DNA of 64,000 nucleotides from an uncultured Candidatus Melainabacteria bacterium. Its GTDB lineage: Bacteria; Cyanobacteriota; Vampirovibrionia; Gastranaerophilales; Gastranaerophilaceae. Shown here in pieces: positions 43,535 to 52,144 of the stretch. Positions within the stretch are counted from its first letter, which is position 1. Every line of letters begins with the position of its first letter. Made by a program: the position numbers and the translations under genes. Where the stretch lies: assembly GCA_934726055.1 (NCBI GenBank), contig CAKVCZ010000005.1, positions 62,001 through 126,000 of the forward strand, read 5' to 3'. The notes beneath the pieces were generated by a model. The model was not told the origin of the DNA and did not search any database. It saw only the letters and a program-made list of their open reading frames with translations.

Positions 43535-44762
43535 GTAAGTTAATTATGAAGTTAGCACCTTTATTAGGTTCACTTTCAACTTTAATTGTACCTTTATGTA
43601 ATTCAACCAATTGTTTTGTTATAGCTAGACCAAGTCCTGTTGATGTTTCTTTTTTGTAAAATGCTTCTTCAAGTTGTACAAATTTTTGAAAAATTTTCTT
43701 ATGGTATTTTTTATCTATGCCGATACCTTCATCTTTTATACTTATTTTTATTCTTTTTGCTGTATTTGATGTTGATATATATATGTTTCCGCCTTTATTT
43801 GAATATTTTATTGCATTACTTAGTATGTTATAAAATATTTGTTGAATTTTTTGGTAATCGGCAAATATGTCTATATCATTTTGAATGTTTATAATAATGT
43901 TTAAGTCTTTATTTTTTATGAGAGGTAAAAGGAGATTTTTTGTTTCTATAATTGGACGTGAAATTTCAAAATACCTTTTTACTAATTTAATAGCATTTGC
44001 TTCTATTTTTGTTATATCAAGAATTTCATTTACCATTCCCAGTAGTTGCACTCCGGCTATTTGAATTTCATTGATATAATCTTCTTGTTTTTCGTTCAAT
44101 TTGCCATAAGAACCGGTTTTTAGTATATCTGAATAACCTATAATTGCATTTAGAGGTGTTCTCAATTCATGAGAAACGCTGGCTAAAAACTCATTTTTAA
44201 TTTTGTCAGCAGCAAGAATTTTTTTATTTTGCAATTTTATTGTATGATATGCTTCATGAGTATCTTCAACTGCACTTTTTAGTGCTTTTGTTTGAATTTT
44301 AAAAACATTAGAAAGTTCTAAGTCTTTAATTTTATAAGATAATATTGAGCTGAAAGCTTGTGCTTTTTGGATATCTTCACTATTATAAACGGTATCTTTT
44401 TCAAGCAATATAAAGCCAAAAACAGCACCTTTAATGTTTAATTTTGATATCAAATAGGATGAATTTTTTAATCCTAATAATTTTATCAAGGGATGATTAT
44501 TGTTAATAATTTCTGTATTATTAACAAACAAATCAGAAGATAAATGTTCCGGCAATTCAATGGTTTCATTTATAGAAAAATTATTATTATTTGTTGATTT
44601 TATTTGTATGTCTTCCGAATTTAGGAAAAACAAATAATAATATTTGTAATCCAAAACGGTCTTGATAAAATTAAAAATTTCAGAATATTCTTCATTTTTT
44701 ATATCAAGCGAAAAAAGTTTTGGAATTAAATCTAATATATTATTTTTGTAAAAGGTTGTCAT
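43503..44762 (-). CDS. Cytoplasmic sensor histidine kinase with a GAF-like N-terminus
   Basis: A 419-residue kinase. The first 150 residues have a GAF-like alternation and no membrane segment, so it is cytoplasmic. Then come a short coiled coil, the H-box with phosphorylatable H198 ('SVSHELRTPLNAIIGYSDIL'), the N-box 'NILSNAIKYSNKGGN', and G-boxes 'DEGIGID' and 'GTGLGLAI'. No response regulator is adjacent, so it is an orphan. It is the last gene of a minus-strand run that includes hpt, tilS and Clp-related modules. Confidence 0.85.
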   Translation of the reverse strand: MTTFYKNNILDLIPKLFSLDIKNEEYSEIFNFIKTVLDYKYYYLFFLNSEDIQIKSTNNNNFSINETIELPEHLSSDLFVNNTEIINNNHPLIKLLGLKNSSYLISKLNIKGAVFGFILLEKDTVYNSEDIQKAQAFSSILSYKIKDLELSNVFKIQTKALKSAVEDTHEAYHTIKLQNKKILAADKIKNEFLASVSHELRTPLNAIIGYSDILKTGSYGKLNEKQEDYINEIQIAGVQLLGMVNEILDITKIEANAIKLVKRYFEISRPIIETKNLLLPLIKNKDLNIIINIQNDIDIFADYQKIQQIFYNILSNAIKYSNKGGNIYISTSNTAKRIKISIKDEGIGIDKKYHKKIFQKFVQLEEAFYKKETSTGLGLAITKQLVELHKGTIKVESEPNKGANFIINLPIEEPCEIQV

Positions 44763-44764
44763 AA

Positions 44765-45304
44765 TTAAGTTTCTATGTATCCAATGTATGGAATGTTTCT
44801 GTAAAAACCGTCATAATCAAGTCCATAGCCTACAACAAATTGATTTCCAATTTCAAAACACGAATAATCGGGTTGGATTTCTGTTTTTCTTGTTTCTTTT
44901 TTATCAAGAAGTGAACAGAAATTTAGAGATTTTGTTTTGAAATTTAAGTTCATAAAATCTATTAAAAATTTTGCAGTCAAGCCTGTATCGATTATGTCTT
45001 CAACAATTAGCACGTTTTTTCCGTTCAAATCAGGTAGGGAAATATCAACAGCATTTACTTTTCCTGTTGAAGTAAAACCTGAACCGTAGCTTGATAGTCT
45101 GATAAAATTCATGTGAACCGGCATTTTTAAATGTTTGACCAAATCAACAGTAAACATTACAGAACCTTTTAAAACGCATACAACATAAAGTTCTTCATTT
45201 TTGTAGTATTCGTTTAATTTTTGCCCTAATTCTGCAATTTTATTTTGTAGTTCTTTTTCTGTAATTAAAACTTTTAAATCTTCTTCAGTTATCATTTTTA
45301 ACAT
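44765..45304 (-). CDS. hpt: Hypoxanthine phosphoribosyltransferase
   Basis: A 179-residue purine-salvage enzyme that makes IMP and GMP from hypoxanthine or guanine and PRPP. The PRPP motif is 'VLIVEDIIDTGLTA' near residue 99, the flexible loop is 'SSYGSGFTSTG' near 71, and the base-binding 'VVGYGLDYDGFYRN' is near 159. It follows tilS by ten bases, an arrangement also found in Bacillus and other bacteria. Start at 45304 is preferred, since TAGGTGG precedes it. Confidence 0.93.
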   Translation of the reverse strand: MLKMITEEDLKVLITEKELQNKIAELGQKLNEYYKNEELYVVCVLKGSVMFTVDLVKHLKMPVHMNFIRLSSYGSGFTSTGKVNAVDISLPDLNGKNVLIVEDIIDTGLTAKFLIDFMNLNFKTKSLNFCSLLDKKETRKTEIQPDYSCFEIGNQFVVGYGLDYDGFYRNIPYIGYIET

Positions 45305-45314
45305 AATTTACCAC

Positions 45315-46658
45315 CTAGTCTTTATTACATAATTCTATCACATGAGTACAATTATTTACAACTTTTATTTTTTCACTAATTCCAAATCCGCTTGCCCAAA
45401 AGATTTCAGATGATTTACAAAGTAAAATTACGTTGTCTTTTTTGTGTTGCGGAATATTTTTGCTAATGAAATATTTTTTTAATTTCATTGTTCCTTTTGT
45501 GCCTAAAGGCTGTATTATATCTCCATTACGTCTTGTTCTGAGCGTAAAATTAAATTCTTTTCCAATATTTACAAAAGCTTTAAATTCACAATCTTGTGGA
45601 AATTTATCAGGAATTTTATCACACTTTTTGATATTAAAAATATAATTTCCAATTTGGTAAGAGCCTTCTTTTGTTATTGGTATTTCATCTGTGATTTTAT
45701 CTGTTTTCGCAATAACATAGATTTTTTCAGAATTTACAAAAAGCCAGTGGAAACTATCAATTGAGCATTTTTTGCCGGATTTTGAGTTTGTATTTTCGTC
45801 AATAAATTTTAACGTGTTTAAAATTCTCTGTTGAGTGTACTCAAAATCGTATTTTACAAATAATTCATAGATAATTCTTTTTTTTAAATAAATAGATAGC
45901 GTACTAAATATTGGAGTTTTTATGTAGCCATCTATATCATAAATACCAATGGAGTTGATATATTCTTTTATAATTTGTTCTTCTTCAAAAGCAAGAATAG
46001 ACAGTGAATTTATGGAATTTTCATAATTTTGATTTATTTTTGAAAATTTTGGAAGAATTTCGTTTCTGATAAAGTTTCTTGAATAATCATTTTTCGCATT
46101 AGAACTGTCGTTATTTGGCTGCAAATTATTGTCTTTACAATATTGTTCTACTTCTTGTCGAGATATATCAAGCATTGGTCTGTATATTTTACCAAGTTTT
46201 GGAGAAATCCCTTGCAAACCTTTTATGCCTGTACCTTTTATTATTCTATATACAAGAGTTTCTGACGTATCACTTTTTGTATGAGCAGTAAATAAAGCAT
46301 TTATGTCGTATTTTTCAATTGCTTTTTCGAAAAATTCATATCGGAGTTCTCTTGCTCTGGTTTCTGTGTGTTTTTCTTTTTCATCAAGAGTTTCTGTATA
46401 AAATGTTACATTATGTTGATTGCAGAATTTTGCACAATGCATAGCCTCTTTTAAAGATTCTTCGCCTCGCCAATTGTGGTTTAGATGGAATGCAAATAAA
46501 TTAAAGTTATATTTTTTCCTAAGTAAAATTAAGCAATGCAACAGACTCATTGAGTCAAACCCGCCTGAAAAAGCAACTGACAAGTTATTTTTACTTCCAA
46601 CTAAATTATATTCTACTAAAAATTGTTCAATTTTATCAATCAAGTTTTTGTTTTTCAA
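45315..46658 (-). CDS. tilS: tRNA(Ile)-lysidine synthetase
   Basis: A 447-residue enzyme that converts C34 of the CAT-anticodon tRNA-Ile to lysidine. The N-type ATP pyrophosphatase P-loop is 'AFSGGFDSMSLL' near residue 29, followed by 'HLNHNWRGEES' near 58 and 'AHTKSDTSETLVYRI' near 127. A C-terminal TilS domain is present. Its start overlaps the Clp-N gene end by 23 bases. One possible substrate, the CAT tRNA at 2525, is in this window. Confidence 0.92.
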   Translation of the reverse strand: MKNKNLIDKIEQFLVEYNLVGSKNNLSVAFSGGFDSMSLLHCLILLRKKYNFNLFAFHLNHNWRGEESLKEAMHCAKFCNQHNVTFYTETLDEKEKHTETRARELRYEFFEKAIEKYDINALFTAHTKSDTSETLVYRIIKGTGIKGLQGISPKLGKIYRPMLDISRQEVEQYCKDNNLQPNNDSSNAKNDYSRNFIRNEILPKFSKINQNYENSINSLSILAFEEEQIIKEYINSIGIYDIDGYIKTPIFSTLSIYLKKRIIYELFVKYDFEYTQQRILNTLKFIDENTNSKSGKKCSIDSFHWLFVNSEKIYVIAKTDKITDEIPITKEGSYQIGNYIFNIKKCDKIPDKFPQDCEFKAFVNIGKEFNFTLRTRRNGDIIQPLGTKGTMKLKKYFISKNIPQHKKDNVILLCKSSEIFWASGFGISEKIKVVNNCTHVIELCNKD

Positions 46659-47991
46659 AAATAATTCCTTGTTTTATTTCTATAACATCGACTCCAAGTT
46701 GTTCAAGAACTTTCATCGCAACACAATCAGGTACATTTGTTATTGCATATAGCAAATGTGCAGATTCTATTTTTAATTCGTTGCGTTGTTTAGCTAATTG
46801 CCATGCAATTTCTAATACTTTTTTTGCTCGTTTTGTAAATGTTATTTCAGAATCAAAATATTCATCCCCATATCCGACAATCTCTTCAACGGCATTTCTT
46901 ACATCTTTTATTGTAACTTCAAGTTCATTTAAAACTTTATATCCGACTCCGTTTCCTTCCTCGATTATACCGATCAAGAACATTTCTGTTCCGACAGTAT
47001 TTCTTCCAATTCGTCTTGCTTCTTCCTTAGCAAATTTCATAATTGTTGAAGTTTCCGGCATTTGGTTTTCTATTGGTTTTATAATCGCTTTTTCTAAGTC
47101 TGAATTAGAAATGTTTAGCTGATTTAATATTTTATATGCAATTCCTTTTTTGGATTTCAATATTCCAAGTATTAAATGAGCAGGTGTAACTTTTGATGAA
47201 CCCATTTCTTTTGCTGTTTCAATTGCGTTGTTCATTGCTATAAAGGCATTTGGAGTGAATATGATTTGTTTTTCTTCAAATTCATCGTTCCTGTTATTTA
47301 TTTCATTTAATTTTTGCTCAAAAACACTTGATGTTAGACCTAAATTTTTAAGAATGGATGTTAATTCTGAATCTTCATTTTCAAGAATTGAAGATAATAT
47401 TTGTTCAGTGCCTAATATTTCATATTGAGAAGCTGATAATTTAGACATAGCATTATCAAAAATTTCTTTACTACCATTTAATAGGTTTTCGATATTTAAA
47501 AGGTCATTGTGTTCTTGATTTTCTTCTCCCTCTGGATGAATATTTTTTAGAATTTTTTTCTGAACGACTCTTGATAAAATGTCTTTAACTTTATATGAGT
47601 CAAAATTGAATCGTTCGAGTACTCTTGATATATAAGAATTTTTATCATTTAGAATCGCAATAAATACGTGTTCAAATAATATGCTTGAATTTCCTGATCT
47701 GTCTGCCAAATCAGAAGCTCTTTTTAACAAATCTTTGCTTGCCAAACTAAAGGGTGGATTGGTATATATTCTTGAAGATTTTTCGAATCTTAATTTTTCT
47801 TCTACTACTTTTTGTAGGTTTTCAAAATCTATTTTGTACATTTTGAAAATTTTTAGTGAAATTCCGCGAGCCAATTTAGCAACTGCCAATAAAAAATGTT
47901 CAGGCTGCACTGATACATTTTGCATAAGCTTTGCTTGATTTTGTGCTTCGGTAACTATGTTTATCGCTTTTTCTGTAAATCGTTCTAACAA
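46636..47991 (-). CDS. Clp N-terminal domain protein without ATPase (three Clp-N units)
   Basis: A 451-residue protein built only of Clp-N repeats. Three double-repeat units are visible at about 1-150, 155-300 and 300-451, each with the pattern 'FTEKAINIVTEAQNQAK... VQPEHFLLAV' or 'FTKRAKKVLEIAWQLAK... IESAHLLYAI'. No Walker A/B motif or AAA+ domain follows, whereas ClpC/ClpB have one N-unit and two ATPases. Clp-N domains bind substrates and adaptors such as McsB or MecA, so a role as adaptor, decoy or phospho-Arg binder is plausible, but unproven. It lies between tilS and DUF1292. Confidence 0.8.
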   Translation of the reverse strand: MLERFTEKAINIVTEAQNQAKLMQNVSVQPEHFLLAVAKLARGISLKIFKMYKIDFENLQKVVEEKLRFEKSSRIYTNPPFSLASKDLLKRASDLADRSGNSSILFEHVFIAILNDKNSYISRVLERFNFDSYKVKDILSRVVQKKILKNIHPEGEENQEHNDLLNIENLLNGSKEIFDNAMSKLSASQYEILGTEQILSSILENEDSELTSILKNLGLTSSVFEQKLNEINNRNDEFEEKQIIFTPNAFIAMNNAIETAKEMGSSKVTPAHLILGILKSKKGIAYKILNQLNISNSDLEKAIIKPIENQMPETSTIMKFAKEEARRIGRNTVGTEMFLIGIIEEGNGVGYKVLNELEVTIKDVRNAVEEIVGYGDEYFDSEITFTKRAKKVLEIAWQLAKQRNELKIESAHLLYAITNVPDCVAMKVLEQLGVDVIEIKQGIIFEKQKLD

Positions 47992-47994
47992 AAA

Positions 47995-48261
47995 TTAGTC
48001 CTCATCATCAATTTCGTCTTCTAGTGATTCTATATATTCTGAAACTCTTTCAAACTCATCATCGTCTTCAATGGTTTCAAAAGAGTATCCGTCATCTTCT
48101 TTTAATAACTTCATTAAAACAATGTTTTCATCATCCTCTATTTCAGGATTTGTTAACAATGCATATTCTTGTCCTTCAAATTCAATTATATCGAATAATT
48201 CAAACTTTACGGTATTTCCGTTTTCATCAATAGTTTCTATGATTTTTTTGTTTTCAGTCAT
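47995..48261 (-). CDS. DUF1292 family protein
   Basis: An 88-residue strongly acidic protein, with 'DEFERVSEYIESLEDEIDDED' in the last third and a short N-terminal beta sheet ('FELFDIIEFEGQEYALLTNP'). It fits DUF1292 (YrzB-like), often found next to ruvX and alaS genes in Firmicutes. Here it sits four bases before the Clp-N gene and 24 after ruvX. The function is unknown. Confidence 0.85.
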   Translation of the reverse strand: MTENKKIIETIDENGNTVKFELFDIIEFEGQEYALLTNPEIEDDENIVLMKLLKEDDGYSFETIEDDDEFERVSEYIESLEDEIDDED

Positions 48262-48285
48262 TTTATTTTATCCTTTCGTTGGTTT

Positions 48286-48693
48286 TTAGTTTAATCTTGA
48301 TAAATATTGTTCAAGAATAATGCAGGCACTTTCGATATCAACAAGACCTTTGTCTTTTCTAAAATCAATTTTTTTGTTCCTAAGGTTTTGTTCTGCTGTG
48401 TCAGACGTTAGCCGTTCATCTTCTTGAATAATTTTATATTCATCTGAGAAATTTTTTGAAAAATTTATACAATCATCTGCCTGCGAACCCTTTGAATTAT
48501 CCATGTTATATGGTACTCCAATAACAATTTCATTTACATTGTTATCTTTGGCTATTTTTTTTATTGCCATAATTGCATCATTTTCGGGTGTCCGATTAAT
48601 ATAAGAGTGTCCGTTTGCGATTATATGCAGATAATCACTTAATGCGATTCCAATCCGTTTTGTTCCTATATCAAGTGCCATAATCTTATTCAT
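48286..48693 (-). CDS. ruvX: Holliday junction resolvase RuvX/YqgF-type
   Basis: A 135-residue RNase H-fold nuclease. It starts 'ALDIGTKRIGIALSD', with the metal-binding Asp, and has 'VIGVPYNMDNSKGSQADD' near 57 and 'QEDERLTSDTAEQNLR' near 95. The family acts in 16S rRNA maturation and possibly in recombination. It is upstream of DUF1292 on the minus strand, 4 bases after the helical-repeat gene. Confidence 0.9.
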   Translation of the reverse strand: MNKIMALDIGTKRIGIALSDYLHIIANGHSYINRTPENDAIMAIKKIAKDNNVNEIVIGVPYNMDNSKGSQADDCINFSKNFSDEYKIIQEDERLTSDTAEQNLRNKKIDFRKDKGLVDIESACIILEQYLSRLN

Positions 48694-48697
48694 AAGT

Positions 48698-50335
48698 TTA
48701 ATCTTTTACCCACTTGTTTTCTATAACTTCTATAATCTTTGTTAATTCGTCCAAATTAAATTCTTTTCGGTTGGTTTCTTTATTCCTTGCAAAAATATTT
48801 GTTGTTTGGAGTTCTTCATTTATTCTGAATTTTAGTCCGACATAGTATTCATAAATACTTTTTCTAACGATATTAACCAGTAATTCGTGTATTAATTTTT
48901 CATCAAAGTATAAAGAGTATAGCCTTTGGGCTTCTATTTTCTCGTTTGCAAGATATTTTAGGTATGCAGATGTTAAAACTCTCTTAGACCAATTCTTTAC
49001 GTCTTTTTTTGAAAATATTTTAGCAAAATTATCTTCTATTAATTCATCTAAGTCTATATCATAATTTTTTAATTTAAAGGAATCATTAATTTTTACCATA
49101 AATTCTGAAAATTCGTCAGAAAAATCAACATCTAAAAACCATTTTTGAGCTATATCGGAGAAACAAATTTTATCAAAATCTTTTTTTGATAGTTCTTCTT
49201 TTTTGAATTTATCTTCCAATATAAATTCCATAGGAACAGGTTCTACCGGAATATCTGCAAGTAAGTTTCTCCAACAAACATATTCGTAAGAAACAATTTC
49301 TCCGTTTCTGTGAACGATATTTTCTGCATTATTCAACAATGATTTTAGGACTGTTTGATTTATATAAACGCTTTCATCATTACCATAGAATCGAGCAACA
49401 ATTTTTTCGAATTCTTCTTTAGTGATTTGATTAAAACCAAAACAATCTACAATACCCCATTTATCATTTATTACTATTGCAACAAATTGAAGTGTTTCGT
49501 CTTCTCTTTCTCGTGAAAACATTAAAGCTTGATTTCCGTGTCCGTCAGGGTAATTTGTGTAGCATTCGTATGGTTTTGTTTCGGATAGAAGTTCTTTATA
49601 AAAGTCTATTGCTCTATCTTCTCTGACGCCTGACAGTTTAAGCGAAGAAATATTTCGTTTAATTTCAGGAATAATATCATCATCCGCGTATTCCAATGCC
49701 TCTTGAAGAGCGTGTAGTGCCAGTTGTGATTTTGAAGTTCCCAATATTTTTAATGCTATTTGTCCAATTTTTGATGTGGGATCTTTTAAAAATACGGGAA
49801 TTAATATATTTGCAAGTGCATCTTCAGAATAATCTTCTCCTAAAGATTGTACAAGAGTTAATTTATCTTCATACGGCAGATTTTCCAAAAAGTCTAAAAA
49901 ATCTATTTGAGCTTCAGGATTCATCATTGCTGTATTAAGAAGTTCATTGGTTTCTTTTTCAATTAGTGATTCTGAATCTTCAAAATAATTATCTATTTCA
50001 TTGTAATCTACTTTGTTTCCCATATCTCTAAGCAAGCTTAATATTAAAGCCTTGTTATAGTCGCTTATCATAGGACTTTTTAGTGAAGTCCAAAGGGCAT
50101 TTTCTAGTTGAGTTTTATCTGTCAGTTTCAATAAAAGAAAACTAATGATGAAAGATTTGTCTTCTGTTGTTTTCACAAACTCTCTCATTAATAAGTCTAA
50201 AAGCAACTTTTTGTCTTCTTGTGCCACTAATACGGCAATTACTTCATCAACTTTTGATATATCTGATAACATTTGAAGTTTTGAGATAACTGTTAAAATT
50301 TCAGCTTTTAGTTGAATTTTATTAAGTTGTTCCAT
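48698..50335 (-). CDS. Large helical-repeat protein of unknown function
   Basis: A 545-residue soluble protein. The N-terminal 230 residues look like HEAT/ARM-type helical repeats ('SKIGQIALKILGTSKSQLAL', 'LALHALQEALEYADDDI'); the central part (about 255-400) is mixed and includes 'FVAIVINDKWGIVDCFGF'; the C-terminal part is helical. No catalytic motif or membrane segment is recognised. It lies two bases after the zinc-finger gene in the run that ends with the histidine kinase. It may be a scaffold for nucleic-acid or protein work; this is inference. Confidence 0.65.
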   Translation of the reverse strand: MEQLNKIQLKAEILTVISKLQMLSDISKVDEVIAVLVAQEDKKLLLDLLMREFVKTTEDKSFIISFLLLKLTDKTQLENALWTSLKSPMISDYNKALILSLLRDMGNKVDYNEIDNYFEDSESLIEKETNELLNTAMMNPEAQIDFLDFLENLPYEDKLTLVQSLGEDYSEDALANILIPVFLKDPTSKIGQIALKILGTSKSQLALHALQEALEYADDDIIPEIKRNISSLKLSGVREDRAIDFYKELLSETKPYECYTNYPDGHGNQALMFSREREDETLQFVAIVINDKWGIVDCFGFNQITKEEFEKIVARFYGNDESVYINQTVLKSLLNNAENIVHRNGEIVSYEYVCWRNLLADIPVEPVPMEFILEDKFKKEELSKKDFDKICFSDIAQKWFLDVDFSDEFSEFMVKINDSFKLKNYDIDLDELIEDNFAKIFSKKDVKNWSKRVLTSAYLKYLANEKIEAQRLYSLYFDEKLIHELLVNIVRKSIYEYYVGLKFRINEELQTTNIFARNKETNRKEFNLDELTKIIEVIENKWVKD

Positions 50336-50337
50336 AA

Positions 50338-50622
50338 TTACTTACTTATCCTCCAAATGGCATCAAGAACTTTTTGAGCTTCTTCAGACGGAAGTCTGTC
50401 ATTCAAAATAAGATATTGCACTGCAATCATGGTGCATTCAGAACAAATATTAACACCCGGACCTTTTACCATTTTTAGAACTTGCGTATTTGGTCGTCCG
50501 CAAAAACTACAGTAAACCGGTTCCATTTCGGTATTGTTATTATTGTTAACTTCAGATTTCTTCTCTGCTTTATGCTCTTTGTGTGTTCTTTCTCCAAGTT
50601 TTACAACTTTTTCTTCAGACAT
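50338..50622 (-). CDS. Stand-alone ClpX-type C4 zinc-finger protein
   Basis: A 94-residue protein. Residues 1-33 are charged and disordered, and 37-70 form the C4 zinc finger typical of the ClpX N-terminus ('YCSFCGRP' and 'GVNICSECTMIAVQYLI'). In ClpX this finger binds adaptors and substrates ahead of an AAA+ domain. Here no ATPase follows, and the ORF ends after 24 further residues. It is the first gene of the run with the helical-repeat, ruvX, DUF1292 and Clp-N genes. Confidence 0.8.
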   Translation of the reverse strand: MSEEKVVKLGERTHKEHKAEKKSEVNNNNNTEMEPVYCSFCGRPNTQVLKMVKGPGVNICSECTMIAVQYLILNDRLPSEEAQKVLDAIWRISK

Positions 50623-50729
50623 ATTCTACCTCTTTTTCTTTTTTATATTGTAACTTAAAGTTAAATTAATTGCCAAATATATAAATTTATTTTAAACTAA
50701 TATTACAAGATTAGAAAGAGGAATAAAAA

Positions 50730-51335
50730 ATGAAAAGAGCATTATTTTTAATTGCAATTTTGTCTATTACTATTTTGACAACAGGTTGTATTAACAATTT
50801 GGCTATCGAAGAATTGAATAACAAAGCCGCAGAATACATGGAAAAAGGTGATTATCCAAATGCGATAAGCAGGTTGGAAGCAAGTATTGATTTGGATAAT
50901 AAAATATTCGAAACTCAATATAATTTGGCGGTTGCATATACTGAAAATGAAGATTATGACAAAGCTATTGAGACTTTTAATAAGGCTATTGAGCTGAATA
51001 AAAAATCTGCTGATGCACATTATTCTCTTGCTGTTGCGTATGAAAATTATGCAAAAAGCTTATATAAAGGTGAAACAAAAAAACAAAAAGAAGCAAGTGA
51101 AGAAGATAACGATGAAGATAGCAGTGTAAAAATTCAATTTAATGAAGATGGAAAATACAAAGCAACAGATGAAGAATTGGAACTTGTTAAACAATACTAC
51201 AATTTAGCAATAGAAAATTATACAGTGTATTCACAAATGAATACATCAGGAAAATCTTTTGAAAATATAGATGAAAAAGTGGCAGAGCTTCAACGAGTAC
51301 TTGAAACATTAAATACAGGAAATGATACAAATTAG
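50730..51335 (+). CDS. TPR-containing lipoprotein
   Basis: A 201-residue protein with a lipoprotein signal: hydrophobic segment then 'LTTGC', cut before C20. Three TPR units follow (about 25-130, 'YPNAISRLEASIDLD', 'YDKAIETFNKAIELN'), then an acidic linker and a further TPR-like helix. It should be anchored in an outer or inner membrane. It is three bases from lgt, the enzyme that adds the lipid to its Cys. Confidence 0.85.
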   Translation: MKRALFLIAILSITILTTGCINNLAIEELNNKAAEYMEKGDYPNAISRLEASIDLDNKIFETQYNLAVAYTENEDYDKAIETFNKAIELNKKSADAHYSLAVAYENYAKSLYKGETKKQKEASEEDNDEDSSVKIQFNEDGKYKATDEELELVKQYYNLAIENYTVYSQMNTSGKSFENIDEKVAELQRVLETLNTGNDTN

Positions 51336-51337
51336 AA

Positions 51338-52144
51338 ATGATAGTTTTATCTTCTCCGGGGGAAATTGCATTTAAGGTATTTAATCTTCCAATATATTAT
51401 TATGGTATAATCGTATCTGTTGCTGCAATTGTGGGCTTTTATTGCTCGTTGTTTATTGCTAAAAAATATTATAAAGAGTTAAATTCTGAAATTTTATATG
51501 ATATAGTTCCTTTAGTTATTGTAGGTGGTTTTTTATGTGCAAGGCTATATTATTGTTTGTTGAATATTGAATATTATTCAAATAATTTATTAGAAATATT
51601 TGATTTTAGACAAGGCGGCTTATCTATTCATGGCGGAATTGTTGGGGGATTAGTTTTTGGATGTTTGTTTGCTTATACAAAAAAATATCCGATGCTGAAA
51701 CTTGCAGATATTATTGCATATGGTTTAGTTCTTGCTCAAGCTGTTGGCAGGTGGGGAAATTTTTTTAATAACGAAGCATACGGACTTCCAACAGACAGTT
51801 TTATAGCTGTTTTTGTCCCTTTACAATCTAGAGTTTCAGGTTACGAATCGTTTAATTATTTTCATCCGACTTTTCTTTATGAAAGTTTTTGTAATCTAAT
51901 AATCTTTTTAATTCTCTTATTTGTAATTAGAAGATTATGTAAAAATCTTGATGGATTCATTTTTGCATCTTATTTAATATTATATTCTCTGGCAAGATTT
52001 TTTATAGAAGGAATTCGCATTGATTGCATAAAAGATATTGGAGTATTACATGTACCTCAAATAGCTTCTATCATAATGTTTATACTTGGAGTAATGTTTA
52101 TCTCAATAATTTTAGTAAAAAACAAGAAAACAAAATTTAATTAG
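51338..52144 (+). CDS. lgt: Prolipoprotein diacylglyceryl transferase
   Basis: A 268-residue membrane enzyme that adds diacylglycerol to the lipobox Cys, with about seven membrane segments. The signature 'GRWGNFFNNEAYG' is at about 133-145, and 'HGGIVGGLVFG' with the conserved His is near 98. It follows the TPR lipoprotein gene by two bases, a natural pair. Its last 4 bases overlap the convergent kinase gene. Confidence 0.94.
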   Translation: MIVLSSPGEIAFKVFNLPIYYYGIIVSVAAIVGFYCSLFIAKKYYKELNSEILYDIVPLVIVGGFLCARLYYCLLNIEYYSNNLLEIFDFRQGGLSIHGGIVGGLVFGCLFAYTKKYPMLKLADIIAYGLVLAQAVGRWGNFFNNEAYGLPTDSFIAVFVPLQSRVSGYESFNYFHPTFLYESFCNLIIFLILLFVIRRLCKNLDGFIFASYLILYSLARFFIEGIRIDCIKDIGVLHVPQIASIIMFILGVMFISIILVKNKKTKFN

